Shown here in pieces: positions 23,325 through 35,975 of a stretch of 64,000 bases of DNA. This DNA comes from Cardamine occulta (Eukaryota; Streptophyta; Magnoliopsida; Brassicales; Brassicaceae), in contig CM051364.1 in assembly GCA_028015245.1 (NCBI GenBank), positions 27,750,649 through 27,814,648 on the forward strand, in the 5' to 3' direction. Under the pieces are notes generated by a model. That model saw only the letters and a list, made by a program, of their open reading frames with translations. It did not search any database and was not told the DNA's origin. Numbering within the stretch: the first letter of the stretch is position 1; every line of letters starts with the position of its first letter. Both the position numbers and the translations under genes were made by a program.

Positions 23325-23810
23325 GTCTATAGACTTATTAACATTCTTCTATTGTCATTTTTATGTTGTGGGTTTCAACTTGGTTTGATGTCTATTGATT
23401 ATTGGGGATTTTAACCATTTACTGCTGTTATGATAATGAATATATAAACCATTTTTAAAGATAAAGCTCACTTTTTTTTTTGATAAAAAGATAAAGCTCA
23501 CTTTGTTCAACAGCATCAGCTTCCAAACAAATAAGTTTGAATATATTAAAGTGGGGGTTCATTTATGGCATGCCTTCTTTCTGTTACAATGAGCAAGTTT
23601 CAGATGTAGTTTCTTTTTGTTTTTTGTCGTGTTTTGAATATGTAAATTTGTCCCTCTACTTCCTCTATCTTAGATAAGTGTACTTCTAAGATGAGTTTCT
23701 TAGTTCAAATTAGGTATTGTTTTCTATTTTTAATGGATTTTAGACAAAAAAATCTAGTTTTATCCTATTATTTTAGTATATTAATAAGAAAGATAAAATT
23801 ATATATTATA

Positions 23811-24646
23811 CTAGAAAATATACTTGCGCGTTGCATGGAATTTCATTTTTATAACACTGTAAAAATAAAAAATAGAATATAATATTTAGTAAAAAATTTA
23901 TAAATTTATATACAGTCATTTTCATACTATGAAATTAAATTATTATTTATAAAATAACTATAATTACATATCTATAATTTATAAACACTAAAAAAATATT
24001 TTATTTATTTTAAATTATTTTATAAATTCAAATATATTATAAATCTATATTTGATTGTACACATTTACAAATATTTTAAAAATATACAATATATTATTTC
24101 CTTAAAACATGACTAATTTTCTACAGTATATTTATTTATTTTTATTCATCTTTAATTTTCTACAGTATATTTATTTATTTGTACTCATCTTTAATCTCAT
24201 CATAGTGATAAGTTTTTAAAAAATGTGAATACTTCATAGTAAACTGTTTCCTATTTTTATTCTATAAACTTTATTAGTAATGTTTTTGGTAAACTTTTAA
24301 AATTTATTTTTAACTTTTCAATGTAGTTATTATTTTTATATGTTGTATATTTGTTTTAGATTTTTCATTTTCTTTCATTTTAGTATGTTTCAAACAACAA
24401 CACATAATTATATTTAAGATTAATTACACATTATTACCTTTTTCTTCATTTATTAGTTTCATTTTTAGTCATATAATAGCTCACATTATTTCTCTTATTT
24501 CAAATATGTATATAAAGTTATATATATTAAAAGTTTAAATGATATATTAATTAAAATAAGTGTTAGATAAATTTAATCTGACAATTAATTATTTGGTGCT
24601 GATGTGGACAGTTTTAGAGGAGAGAAAACTCTGTCATTATATATGA
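23811..24646 (-). mobile_element. small non-autonomous Helitron (836 bp)
   Basis: On the minus strand it starts TCATATATAATGACAGAG (5' end at 24646) and passes a TTTTCTCTCCTC and CCACATCAGC stretch typical of Arabidopsis Helitron 5' ends. It ends in GCAACGCGCAAGTATATTTT then CTAG at 23811. The flanking bases are A before and T after, as required. No genes. Internally a unit of about 40 nt (TTTCTACAGTATATTTATTT) is duplicated near 24117 and 24158. Confidence 0.7.
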
Positions 24647-26880
24647 TTTATAAGGAGTATGATAGAAATTTCGTATGTTTTTTTTAATATGTGTAAAGAA
24701 AACTTTAAATGGCACTTAGCAGATAATGAATGTAAGTACAAAAAAAATGACTGATAATTTATTTTTCTACTTTTTAAAGAACAAACGGAAACTTATGGAG
24801 TAGTAATTATAAAATCGGTTATTGCACGCCGATAGTTATGATGTACATTATATGTAGCATATACTCTCCATTTGATGAATATTGAAATTTTAGCTTTTAC
24901 TTTGTTTCATGAATATTCATATTTTGTTTCTTTTTCTATGTACTACTATATCTTATTTAAGGTCAATAAAGTATGAATTTTAAAGATATTAGTGGAAAAT
25001 ATGTAATTATATGAATTAAGAAAATTCTATAGGATGACTTTTTAATGCAATATTTTGGGTTGATAGCAGATGTTTCAGGTAGCGATCGAACAGTCAATGG
25101 AGAGTAAATAGTCTGTTCAATCAAAATAATTTTATTTTAAAAGATCCAAATTCGGATAAGTACGGTTAACTAAAAAAAAAAACTTAATCTCAATAGATTT
25201 TTGACTTTACGAATTAAAAACCGAGGTATGAAAAACAAAATCTAATGTCAAATTCTAAGATGTTTCTACCTGAACCATTTCAATAGAAATAATATCAATA
25301 TCTAAGATGTTTCTACCTGAACCATTTCAATAGAAATAATATCAATATCAACACATTATCTATCATTACCAATATTAGATAGATTTGATCGCTATCTTAT
25401 ACAGTGAATACAAAAAGAAGCATAATGCTATCCGAGTTCTTTATCAAAATAATAATAATAATATCCGAGTTCGAGTGCATAAGTTGTTGTGGAACACTGG
25501 AACATACAGTCAAAATATATAAAACTCATATATAGTGTGATACGTATAATAATTCTAAGCTACATTGTTGAAAATGAAAAGAAAGCCTCGGATTAAATAA
25601 AATAAATGTCCTCTAGGGAAAGTTTTGTTTTTGTTAAAGTCCTTTAGGGAAAGTTAAGGATTTATGAGCATAATACCTAAAATATGTAACAAAACCACTA
25701 AAACTATTTGGAGGGAACCCAAAAAAAAATCTAAAGTATAAACACAAATATTTTTAAAAGAAGTTAGGAATATAGTGGGTCGCATGTACCTCACTAAGTT
25801 CTAACTTCTATCCCTTAGAGCACAATAATATTAATTTAGCGATTAAGTGCTGAAAGTATTATATTTCTATCAAAAATTTTATTGTACTTTCGACACCTTT
25901 ATAAAAAAAATTATTTTTGGAAAGAAAAAAAGAAAAATATATATTTTAATATATTAATTTTTAAAAAAGTAAATACACAACACACAAATATTTATTTTGT
26001 TTGGCAACATGCTACTCATTCACTTTGATAGAAAACATGGTAAACTATCTTGAGATTCAAACATTTTTGCAGCTTAAATTCCAGCTCCAGCACCCTTCAC
26101 AACTTCGGCTCTAGTAATGGTACTCTGAAACTCTTGCTTTAACATTTTCTCTATTATAAATTATGTGTTTTAATCAAGCACGAAATTAAAATATCAGCCC
26201 ACTATTTTCCCATTTGGCCTACTATTACACTGTGGGGCCTATCCTCGTCCAATAGTTAACATGTTATCTTGGGAAAAAATTTAAAAGGTTTTCGACTGGC
26301 AAATGCATAACACGATAGATTTGTTGTGTGCTTTTATTCCTTACTCGTATTATACTATGAACTGTTAAGAATAATTTCGGTAATGTTATTCATCTTCAAA
26401 ATTCTTTGAAGCTTCTTTACATGCCCAACAATTCTAGATTGGAATATTATAACTTCTGGCCGAATACTACATATAAATTCTCTATGAATACAAAAAAAAA
26501 AAGTTAAAAAATAATACTATAAGGTAGCGATTCTGATCGGAATAAATTCTTAAATCTCTCATGCTGCCGAAGGTGGTTATTTTGTATTGAAAAATGATTG
26601 TCAGTGTTGAAATATTTGTATCGTTTTCATCAGTAATTAAAAAAAAAAGTTAAAAAGTTTTACCAAGGTTGGAAACGAGTCCAACCATGAAACAAGCCAA
26701 ATTCGGGAACGGCTTAAATAATCCGTCAAGACCTATTCATTTAGTGATTTAAGAATCGATCCGTCAAAAAAAAAAAAAAACAAACAGAAAGCACATTTCA
26801 AAATTCAAAATTATTAATATGGAATCTCGAATTAACGGTTGAAAGTAAACAATGCTGAAGTTTTGCAATATTAAATATTC
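24647..26880. other. AT-rich spacer, part of the duplicated UMAMIT upstream region
   Basis: No gene is seen. Sequences near 25425-25525 (GCTATCCGAGTTC, CAGTCAAAATATATA) and 25765-25815 (ATAGTGGGTCGCATGTACCT) have counterparts upstream of copy B near 32570-32640 and 34040-34075. This marks the far part of the duplicated block. Confidence 0.5.
25254..25347. repeat. perfect 47-bp tandem duplication
   Basis: The unit beginning TCTAAGATGTTTCTACCTGA is present twice head-to-tail (25254-25300 and 25301-25347) with no visible difference, implying a recent duplication. Confidence 0.85.
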
Positions 26881-27349
26881 GCCTAATTCTGTGGTCCAGT
26901 GGGCTTTTCGTGGGGCTCATTTAATGGGCTATCGATAGTTCGATACATACACATACACATATATGGTAAGAATTTCGCTTCTGTTTTATTTTTCTTTCCA
27001 AGAACACTTGTGGATTAAAATTTCACCTAAAATAATATTTTAAAAAAAAACATAAGTCACTCCATTGGTTTTGAGTCGAAAATTCGTGTAATTTAACACT
27101 ATATATACGTTTAATCAAAAACATTTATCTTAAGAATATATTTATAATATGCGTTTGACCAAAAAAAAAAAAAGGAATATATTTATAATATATGAGGAAG
27201 CAAGATTACATTAACTCTCCACAATCCAATTAATTAGTGAATATACAAAATCTTATAACTAATGGCATTGGAGACTTATTACATAGAGTATATAACAAGA
27301 TTATCGTCAAATTAATTTGACTCAAAAAACATAATAACTATAAGCTATC
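26881..27349. other. downstream flank of UMAMIT copy B
   Basis: No gene. A segment near 26892-26935 (GTCCAGTGGGCTTTTCGTGG) resembles the LHY-proximal flank of copy A near 8548-8575 (GTCCAACGGGCTTTTCATGG). This suggests that the duplication breakpoint lies nearby. Confidence 0.4.
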
Positions 27350-27763
27350 TTAAACCGATAACCTAGAGCCGTCGTTATTGATGCTGCTATTATTATTTTT
27401 GTCTTCGTTTTGGTTCCGAGGACACAATTTCGCTGCTGCTTCTGTTTGTTTGTTCTTACCCAACAAGAACACGTAGAGACCCACTACTGCCACCACTGCT
27501 CCAATTATACTGTAAACAAAGTTGTAAGAGAATGTAATATATTAATTAGTGTTATGAGCACGAACCTTCTACTACATTCACATTTATATAACATCACATA
27601 AAAATGAAATTACCTGCCGAGGTATACTGGACTGTGTAAGATGATAAAATCGAATAGAGTAGCTGAGATGAGGATGATGGGACTAAATGTTGATGCGAAA
27701 ACGGCTCCTACTTTTTTTATCGACCATGTTGTTGCTACTGTCGTCATTGCTTGTCCCACTATT

Positions 27764-27799
<36 letters not shown>

Positions 27800-29849
27800 T
27801 AAAAATGGTATAGATTCGTCATTATATAGTGTTATAAAAGATGGTATGTATTTAATTGACTTACAATGTATACAATGACGAAAATGACGAATCTATCGTG
27901 GATGACCCAATCGTTGACATCTCTCCTCTTGTAAAGACTCAAGAGAGCACATTGGAATGCGGCAAAAACCGACATGAGACAAGTGCTTGAGTATTTGCAA
28001 GGGTACTTAATGTTTAAAGTCCCTTGAAAAAGCATCCAAATAGACAGAAACACGGCTCCTATGGTTGCGCAGAGACATCCAAAAACCCAATTCTTGGTCT
28101 TGTCCTGACCGTTGTTGTTGTGGTGGTGAAGAGCCTCTGGGGAGTCATGAAACTTTGATATCTGAGGACCTTTATAAAATGTTAACAACAGTGCTCCACT
28201 TATGCATATCAAAGTTCCCATCACTTTTAACATTCCTGCTTTGCTCTTTATATCACTTATACTCTCAACCCTGAAATTATTTGAAACAAATATTTAAAGG
28301 ATTTATTGTCTTTGATGTAGTCCCATAAGAGCATATTTAATGGTGATACTCATTATGGGTGTTTAAAACATCTCTTATGATTAATTTTATTATTAGTTTA
28401 ATTAAAGTATCTTAAAATGGAGATGTTATTAGTGTCTATGAGGAGACACTATAAAAAAAATGAGTGTCTTAAATTTTATTTTTTTATTATTATTATTTGT
28501 TTTTTTAAGACACTCATCCCTTCCATTATTTCACCAATGGAGTTGGTCTTAGAAATGCATTGTAGTTTTTTCATTTTTAACTGGTTATGTATGCAAATTA
28601 TATATATATATATATATGAAAACTACAGTGCAAGCGGCCATATTTAACCAGTAAACCATGCTTCAAAACAACGAACGCAAACAAGCAAACGAAAAATTAG
28701 AAATCATGCATAACTGTTCAAAATTCCAATCACAAAGAGTTTTTTTTTTTCTTTTTTTCTTTTGTATATATAGATATGCACATAAAACAAAACCGATGTC
28801 TTTTTATTCAGTTAAAGCAATACTAGTTTTATTAGTTTCTTTCTTCTTCTTTTTCTTTAAAGGGGACTCTTACCTCGGAAAACGAAAGGATGGAAAAGGG
28901 ACTCAATTATCTGTTACGTGCAAGTATATAAGATGTAATATATACATTCATGATTCATGGGTGACTTATTATAAAAGATCATAAGATAAAAGACTAGAAA
29001 GTTGCAAGCTTTTTTTTTAGCCGACTAGAAAGTTGCTAGATCATAAGATAAGATAAATGCTGCTTGATGTAAAATCCGTATGTCAGTTTTTAAAATGGCT
29101 GCATAAAGAAAATTATTTTTTTGGTATGATCAAGTGATCATTGATCTAATTTACAAGATTATATTGTATTATTAACATTTTATGATTCTTTAATCTAATT
29201 TTCGAGTAAGTGATGGTTCATCAGTTAGTACCTTAAAATTAGGGACAAAGTGAAGGTAATTGCGGGCAGCATGCTTAGCAAAGCGCACGAAACAGTTGCG
29301 GACGTGTAATATAGACCAAGCATAAAGAAAAATTGCAGCAAACTTGCCCTGCATATAAATATTAAAAAAACAATATTAAAATTAGAGCTTAACTACAAGT
29401 CTACAACTATTGATGGTTTAGCAAAAAAAGAAAGAAAATAAAAATGTAACGTATATATTATATGGATGTACGATTTGAGAAGACGAACCCAAGCAAACCA
29501 CTGATGAAATGATCGATCATTAGCCTAAACGTGATCTTCGGTCTTACTTTCCTATTAAAAAAAACATCATTTGTAGAGATAAAACAATTACATCACATAT
29601 ATTTTAACCCTTTGTTTCATCTTGCTAGTTACATCAAATTACAAACCTTTCCAAGAAATATGCGAGAGGAGCCAAAATGAAAGCGGAAATAGTCATCCGG
29701 TAAGCACCAATGACCATATGGTTTGTACCACCATCGAGAGCTTTCTTCACAAGTGCATTCACCGATCCCACCGCCACATTTGCTACCACTATTGATACAA
29801 CCGGTGACCATTTTTCTACTACTGACGTCTCTCCTTCAACAACACTCAT
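27350..29849 (-). CDS. UMAMIT/EamA (nodulin MtN21-type) transporter, copy B, intact
   Basis: Six exons join in frame: 29647-29849, 29489-29551, 29232-29348, 27865-28270, 27614-27765 and 27350-27509. They encode 366 residues, normal for the family. The start ATG at 29847-29849 gives MSVVEGETSVVEKWSPVV; an A. thaliana-like EETSVVEEW context supports it. Typical EamA helices follow: NHMVIGAYRMTISAFILAPL, LLQFFFMLGLYYTSATV, MGTLICISGALLLTFYKGP, FGCLCATIGAVFLSIWMLFQ, CLMSVFAAFQCALLSLYK and IIGAVVAVVGLYVFLLGK. The hydrophilic Asn-rich tail is cytosolic by family precedent. UMAMITs export or shuttle amino acids at plasma or vacuolar membranes; the substrate here is unknown. It is orthologous or co-orthologous to At1g01070 and shares about 85% of visible residues with copy A. 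Confidence 0.93.
27767..27795. repeat. (TA)n microsatellite in intron 4 of UMAMIT copy B
   Basis: About fourteen TA units lie directly upstream (in gene orientation) of the acceptor of exon 5. Copy A has only a few TA repeats here. Confidence 0.7.
28326..28553. mobile_element. MITE with nested inverted repeat in intron 3 of UMAMIT copy B
   Basis: The ends are imperfect inverted repeats of about 25 nt: TAAGAGCATATTTAATGGTG on the left and, inverted from the right, TAAGACCAACTCCATTGGTG. This resembles the widespread plant GAGCATCTCCAATGG-type MITE terminus. Inside, GAGTGTCTTAAA (about 28461) is inverted as TTTAAGACACTC (about 28503). The TAA/TTA ends suggest a PIF/Harbinger-type element, though the exact target duplication is not certain. 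Confidence 0.5.
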
Positions 29850-30437
29850 CTCTCTATCTCTCTCTCTATATATATGTGTGTGTATGTTATAGAGAGAATG
29901 ATAAGACTCCTTGTGCTTTAAGTTTACCACAAACCTTCCCATATTTATAATCAAAAAAAAAAGTTGTATGTGATATTTCCACATTGGACTTATTTTCACG
30001 TAAGATAATAAAGTTGTATTCCCCTTATAATTTATCAAAAATTAATAAAGCTTATATCGTAGTTATGTACATTCACTGCAGACCACAAACTTTAAATTTT
30101 TTCCCATTATTTGTTTACTTTATTCGTATCCCCTCCGGATTTTCAACGTTTTATTTTGACCATACTATTTTACTTAATTAATAATCTGTTCATATGTTTT
30201 GCAAGATTCTCATTATATAGCTATGTATACCTGACATACTTGATTTGATAAAGCATAAAAATTATAAATATTCGTTAATTTGGAGAATAGTTTAATTGTT
30301 CCCACCCATTTCGCTTAAGTGGTGCGGTATCAAAATATAAATATTTTAATCAAATGCTTCGGTATTAAACTAGAATTGCTTTCATATCTTTTTTTATATG
30401 TAATCTTTTTTTCATATAAATATTTTAATCAAATGCT
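29850..30437. promoter_or_regulatory. upstream region of UMAMIT copy B
   Basis: CT-rich leader (on the plus strand a TCTCTCTATCTC tract), a TATATATA at about 29868, and homology to the promoter of copy A. No gene is present. Confidence 0.45.
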
Positions 30438-30445
30438 TATGTGAG

Positions 30446-30964
30446 CAGAGCCGTTCCTAGAAATTTTAGGATCTTATGTCAAAAATAATAATACTCTACA
30501 TGATTTGTTAATACTAATTTTAAAATTAAAATAACTGTAATTAATATATTTTCTATATGATTATGATAATGAATTATGAAATCTGTGAATAATATTTTTC
30601 TAAGAAAAAACTATAAAAGGATCATAAAAGAAACTAAATTAATTTTTTAAAATTATGTTTGTAAAAAATAATTAAAATAAATTATTGGTAAAATTTATAA
30701 GTAAGAGTAATTAAAGAGTGAATGAAAATAAAAAGGATGGCAAATACAATAAAATAAACATGTATTGGCTGCAAAAATTAATTATGAACAATGAAAGATT
30801 TAAAAAATCAATGATAAGGATTTGAAACTGAATGGTGATATACTTTAAGGTAACTTTAAAACCATTAAATTACTAAATATTTTAATATTTAAGACTCTAA
30901 AATTTTATAAATAAAACAGAACTCTAGGCGAATGTTTAAAATTTTTCACTCTAGGTATGCCCTG
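30446..30964 (+). mobile_element. hAT-like non-autonomous element, copy 2
   Basis: The element starts CAGAGCCGTTCCTAG and its other end, inverted, is CAGGGCATACCTAG, forming short terminal inverted repeats. Flanks TATGTGAG (30438-30445) and TATTTGAG (30965-30972) make an 8-bp target duplication with one mismatch, diagnostic of hAT. It is AT-rich and non-coding, and inverted relative to the related copy at 10360-10877. Confidence 0.7.
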
Positions 30965-30972
30965 TATTTGAG

Positions 30973-33028
30973 ACACCGATAAATTGGCTTTTATCACACG
31001 TTCCATGAGTCACCGGTAAATTAGCTTTGTCATATTTTGCTCGTGTCATCTGCCGCGCATCTTATAAATTGCCGCCAACATGACTGTCCCCAAGTTTTAA
31101 CAAAAAAAAATAAAAAAATTGTCCCCAAGTCTCTTTCGTTTTCCTTGTATAGGTGTATATAAATTCATTAATAGGAATAGGTTTATCATTTTCAATCAAT
31201 TTTACTGACTGTAAGGCAGAACTTTTCCTTCTGTTTTTTCCTCTCTCTTTTTTTTTTAATTGAATTTTTCCTTCTCTTTTTAGCCGCCCTTCTGTTTATT
31301 CATTAGCTATAGATAACTAAATTTTCAAAGTCCTAATCATGGCGTAGAAGCTATATTTAGCCTTCTTCTTTTTTTCTTTTTTTGATTAATTCTGTATTTA
31401 ACATGAAACAAACTTTTGTTGCATAGAACTAGAAAGAGATATCCACGGATTGTGCATGTTTATTATATCTTTACTTAAAATGGATACTGGTTACATAACT
31501 TATATTGCTCTCAAATTATGAATAATATAATAGATAAAAGTATGTTTAATGTTGTAACTTTTCATAAAATCAAAGTGCTTTAATCAATATATGATATAAA
31601 CATTATCATAACATTTATTTCTCTTAAGTCTAACTTTTTCTAAAACCAAATCAATTGATGTTTGATATATCAATTAAAATTAGTTTACATTAAAAAACTC
31701 AAAAATAAATTCCAAAATTTCAATGAGTGTTTCTTGTTAAGAAACCATTATTTTACTACTAGCAATCAAACCTATCATATTATTGCATTTACTGTTAAAA
31801 ATTATTATTTTTCTATTAACTAACATTCTAAATTTATCAAAAGAAAAAATATATAGTGTATGATAATAAAGTGCAGAACTCGTCGTGTTAATCTGCATGA
31901 AGGATTGATAACTTTTGTAACATAATATCGTATTAAGCTGAAGCTTTTACATATAAATTGAAAAAGTTGTAAAAGGTTACAAATTCTATCACGGCAAGTT
32001 ATATACACTACTTATTTAACAAAAAAATAATTATATACACTTATAATATATATTATTTTATATTTTCTTAAAAATATAATAACATACTTTTATGAAGCAA
32101 ATGTTACCATATGACTGTCAGTCTGTCATAGGTTGAATGCACTATCCGGTTAAAAATATGCACTCAATTTATATCATTGTTTCTAAGGATTATGCTCTTA
32201 CAAGATGTAGCCAAAAACACAACCAAGAACGAACACCTACGTATAGTCACACCAAAGGTAAAACAAGCTGAGAGTTTCACCATTTTTCATTATCAAAAAA
32301 AAAAAAAACATTATGAAACGGATTGGTAATTTCAGCATAATAAATTAAATTATAAAAAAATTCTGAATCTACTGTCAAATTCTAACGATATTTGATAGGT
32401 ATTTTAAAAATAATAAATTATTTCATTTGATCTTTATATTAACACGTGGATGGTAAAAACAAGAAGATATACTGTCAAATTCTAACGATATTTTCATGAT
32501 ACGAGAGATAGAGCCTGACAAATATTTTCTGACAGGGAAACAAGAATATGAAAAGACGAAAAGGAATTGATATTGCTATCTGAGTTCAAGTGCATGACTG
32601 AGTATGGTCGTGAAAGTGGAACCCACAGTCAAAAATTTATATAATGGACTGTATATTTATATACTTTAAAAATTTCGGATATACTTACTTATTTACTGTA
32701 TATTTATTTATATACTTTTTAAATTACGGATATACTTGCTTATTGGTTCAAACTGTACTTGTTCAAGTAAGAAAGGGGATTAAACAAATCTACTATAGAC
32801 GAAGTTTATTTCTTCTTGTTGTTATTGTATTTTTTTTTTTGGTTATTGTTATTGTATTTAGAACACTGGAAAAGCTAGAATTCGAAGTTCAAAAAAGTTT
32901 ATGACATTACAAACCAGAAAAGAGCAATTTTTATTTTCTTGACCATATAGTTTTTTTTTTACCAAATACAACTATTCATTTTCTTACAACTTATAAAGTA
33001 CAATTTATTATATTGCTTATAAATCATA
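30973..33028. other. AT-rich spacer, no gene seen
   Basis: No protein-like open frame. Near 32645-32745 a unit of about 50 nt (CTGTATATTTATATACTTT, then CGGATATACTT) is tandemly duplicated with small changes. Confidence 0.5.
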
Positions 33029-33030
33029 TA

Positions 33031-33268
33031 CTCCCTCTGTTCCTTAAAAATGAATTTTTAAGGTTTTGCACACATATTAAAAAACTTTTTACATAACCTA
33101 AAATATCCCTATCTTTTTATTAAATTTTAACTATTTTGTTTACTTTAACTCTAATTATTAGGGGCAAAACAAGAAATAATACATAATTTTGTATTGAAAA
33201 TACAAAACATCCATCTTTGTGAAACAATTTTTTTTTCTAAAACATTCATCTTTAAGGAACGGAGGGAG
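33031..33268. mobile_element. Stowaway-like MITE (Tc1/mariner type)
   Basis: CTCCCTCTGTTCCTTAAA at the left end is inverted at the right as TTTAAGGAACGGAGGGAG. Both ends are flanked by TA (33029-33030 and 33269-33270). The CTCCCTCCGTTCC terminus with a TA duplication is the classical Stowaway signature. Length 238 bp, non-coding. Confidence 0.85.
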
Positions 33269-33270
33269 TA

Positions 33271-35975
33271 ACTCATTATTATTACATTAAATATATAAAA
33301 TATAAATATTATTTTATAAACACATAAATTGCTTAAAATTGTCTAGACCCAATTAACTCTTTTAGGTGTTAAGGTACTGAATCGCTTTTTTTCCTTTTTA
33401 GAATACTTAACTTTATTGCAACAAAAAAAAAAACTTATCTACAATCACATGTTGTTTTCAGAATTGTTTTTAAGAGAATTAATGAATTAAAAAATAAATG
33501 AACTAATGTTTTGAAAATCGGACCAGATACCGAATCGGCATCATCAAACATGAAATATAATTAAAAAAATTTATTATTGTATTTTTAAAAAATAATAGAA
33601 CAATATGTTGATCATTTAAACTTATAAAAATAATTAATAAGAATTTCATTATGATTTTTTATCAAAAGAAAAACATGAAAAAGTGTAGATATCAAATTTT
33701 GTAATCAATTTAAATAAAAATAAAAACATTCTCTATTAGAATTAGAATAAAACTAAAATTGAAAAGTACAAAATGACTGTAAATTATAGTTTTAATTTTA
33801 ACTAAAAATTTCTAATTAATTAAAATTTTGATTTTATTTTTTTGAACAGAATTTTAAAATTGAATTAGATCATTAGTTTTATTGGTTTTATCGGTTTTTG
33901 ACCGATTTTATTCAAATCTGAAATTTGCTTCAAACCAGACTGAAATACTTTTTTTATTAACAAAAAAGTAGTTGGAGGGAGCAGAAAAGCAATCGAAAGT
34001 AACGAAACAAGAATAACGTTTTCAAAAAGTTAAGAATAAAAATAGTGGGTCGACTTGTACCTCACTAAGTTCTATAATTTATAAGTTCTATCTTCTAAGC
34101 ATAGTTGGGAATTTTTTGCCTCTAATCAGCGTGAAGAAAACTCAATATAATATATAACAAAAACCAGAAAGATAATGTAGTATATAATACCACTAAATTT
34201 GATGATACGCCTGAAGATTCCAAGTTTCCAACATATATATGTATAACTACGAAGATAATAATAATTATCGCGACAGACATGAAAATCCTTCGTATATATT
34301 TAGATTAATATTCTTTTTTTTTACGTCACTTAGATTGATATTATTCTTAAATCAAATCAACCACTATTAATATAGATCCATAATTGATTCATATTCTTTT
34401 GGAGTATTTGAATTCAGATTTGACATTATTGGGAAAAGAAAAAAAAAACACTTTCCAACGAGATAAACTAATCAGAATTAGTATTGGGAAAGAGGAAAAC
34501 TAATCATAATTTGGTGAGATTTTGTAACTTTAATCATATAATGCTCCATATATGTTAATTGCTCGCATCCTGGAGTGGATTCATTTATGCTCTCTCCTTT
34601 TTTTTTTTTCATTGGATCCATCTGGTTTTGCACTAACTCGTTAATTTTTGTCAATTTAAAATGTTATAGATACTGTTATACTACATTTTAATATTTTTAT
34701 AAATTAATGGAAAATAGTATTATTTCTTCTTCTTCCGATTGGAGGGTATCGAACTGTCTCGAACTAGTGAAATAATAGTTCGATGGATTTAATAATTGAA
34801 ATTGGAAGATGCGAACAAACAAAATATAGGTAATGTTAAAAGAAACCAATACAGTTAAAATTCTATAAATTAATATTCGATTCATTAATATCTCATTAAA
34901 TTAATAATTTTTTTTGTTCCAAATTGCTATTTTGATCCAAATATTATTTCTATAAATTAATAACTTCGATAAATTAATAAAATATTATAAAGATATATTG
35001 GTCTTAATATTATTAATTTATATAATTTTTAGTATTTGGTGAAAGTGGCAAACGAATCATTGAAATAAAAGAAGAAGATAGTGTCCACCCTGAGATGCAT
35101 ACTTACTTTATGTGGTTGTAAATTAATGTTTTCACCATTGACTTTGTTTAATCCATTTGATGAAATAGTATATATCACGTTTCAAAGCGTGATTGTGCTA
35201 TTTTTTTACCGTTAACAAAATTTATCAAGTTTTTTACATTTTCAGAAAGTAATTCCACTACATTATATGATTACATCGTGGACGTGTTATATAATATTAC
35301 TTAAAAAACATCATGAATTTTCAAAATTCGTTTTTTAGTGTTTCATGATTATTATACTCATCTTAAGTGGTCTATCTCGCTATTCTATAATTAAAATTAA
35401 AATATTTATCTGCAATAATAGTTAATCTTTCGGTCTTCAAAGCCCATGAGCCCCAACTAAAGCCCATTTATTATCATTTGTGGTATGATTAAAATCACTA
35501 GCTCTTTATCACAACAAACACTCCAAGCCGAGATTTCAAATCCTAACCAAACATGTGCCACTTCATTTTTCCGGCAGTAATCTCGTTTCGTTTGCTATAT
35601 TATCTGGATTCGTCAACGGAAAAATGGAATTCGAGAGTCGTATTAGGATCCAAAATTCCTCATTCGGGTCTTCGGAGCTAACCCTTAACAAGAGATTCTA
35701 CAACATGAATATACTCGAGTATTGCATACCAAGTGTTTGGCAAAATGTTCGAGTGAGATGTTGAGTTTTACAGGTTCCTAAGACAAGGGTTTTGAAGGAT
35801 ACAATTCAAAGATCAGGGTTTTGCAATATTTGCAGAGTAGAAGATTGAAAAGAGAAGTATACAGGTACAGTTACAATGAAAGATAAACAAATTCGTCAAT
35901 GTAATATGTAAAGCTCACTTCTTGAGACGAAATCTGAAGAGATATTTTTGTAGGATGTTTTGAAAACAAAAGAGT
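33271..35975. other. spacer upstream of UMAMIT copy B and 3' flank of the RNA-binding protein gene
   Basis: AT-rich. Around 34862-35000 ATAAATTAATA motifs recur many times in both orientations, which looks like a decayed small transposon. Near 35445-35470 two AAGCCCA elements occur. A 69-codon frame at 35555-35764 has no recognisable relatives and is not called. The 3' UTR of the minus-strand gene presumably lies just below 35976. Confidence 0.4.

Noticed and set aside
35555..35764. Possible small gene downstream of the RNA-binding protein
   Set aside because: No recognised motif, no splice or family support; left as part of the spacer.
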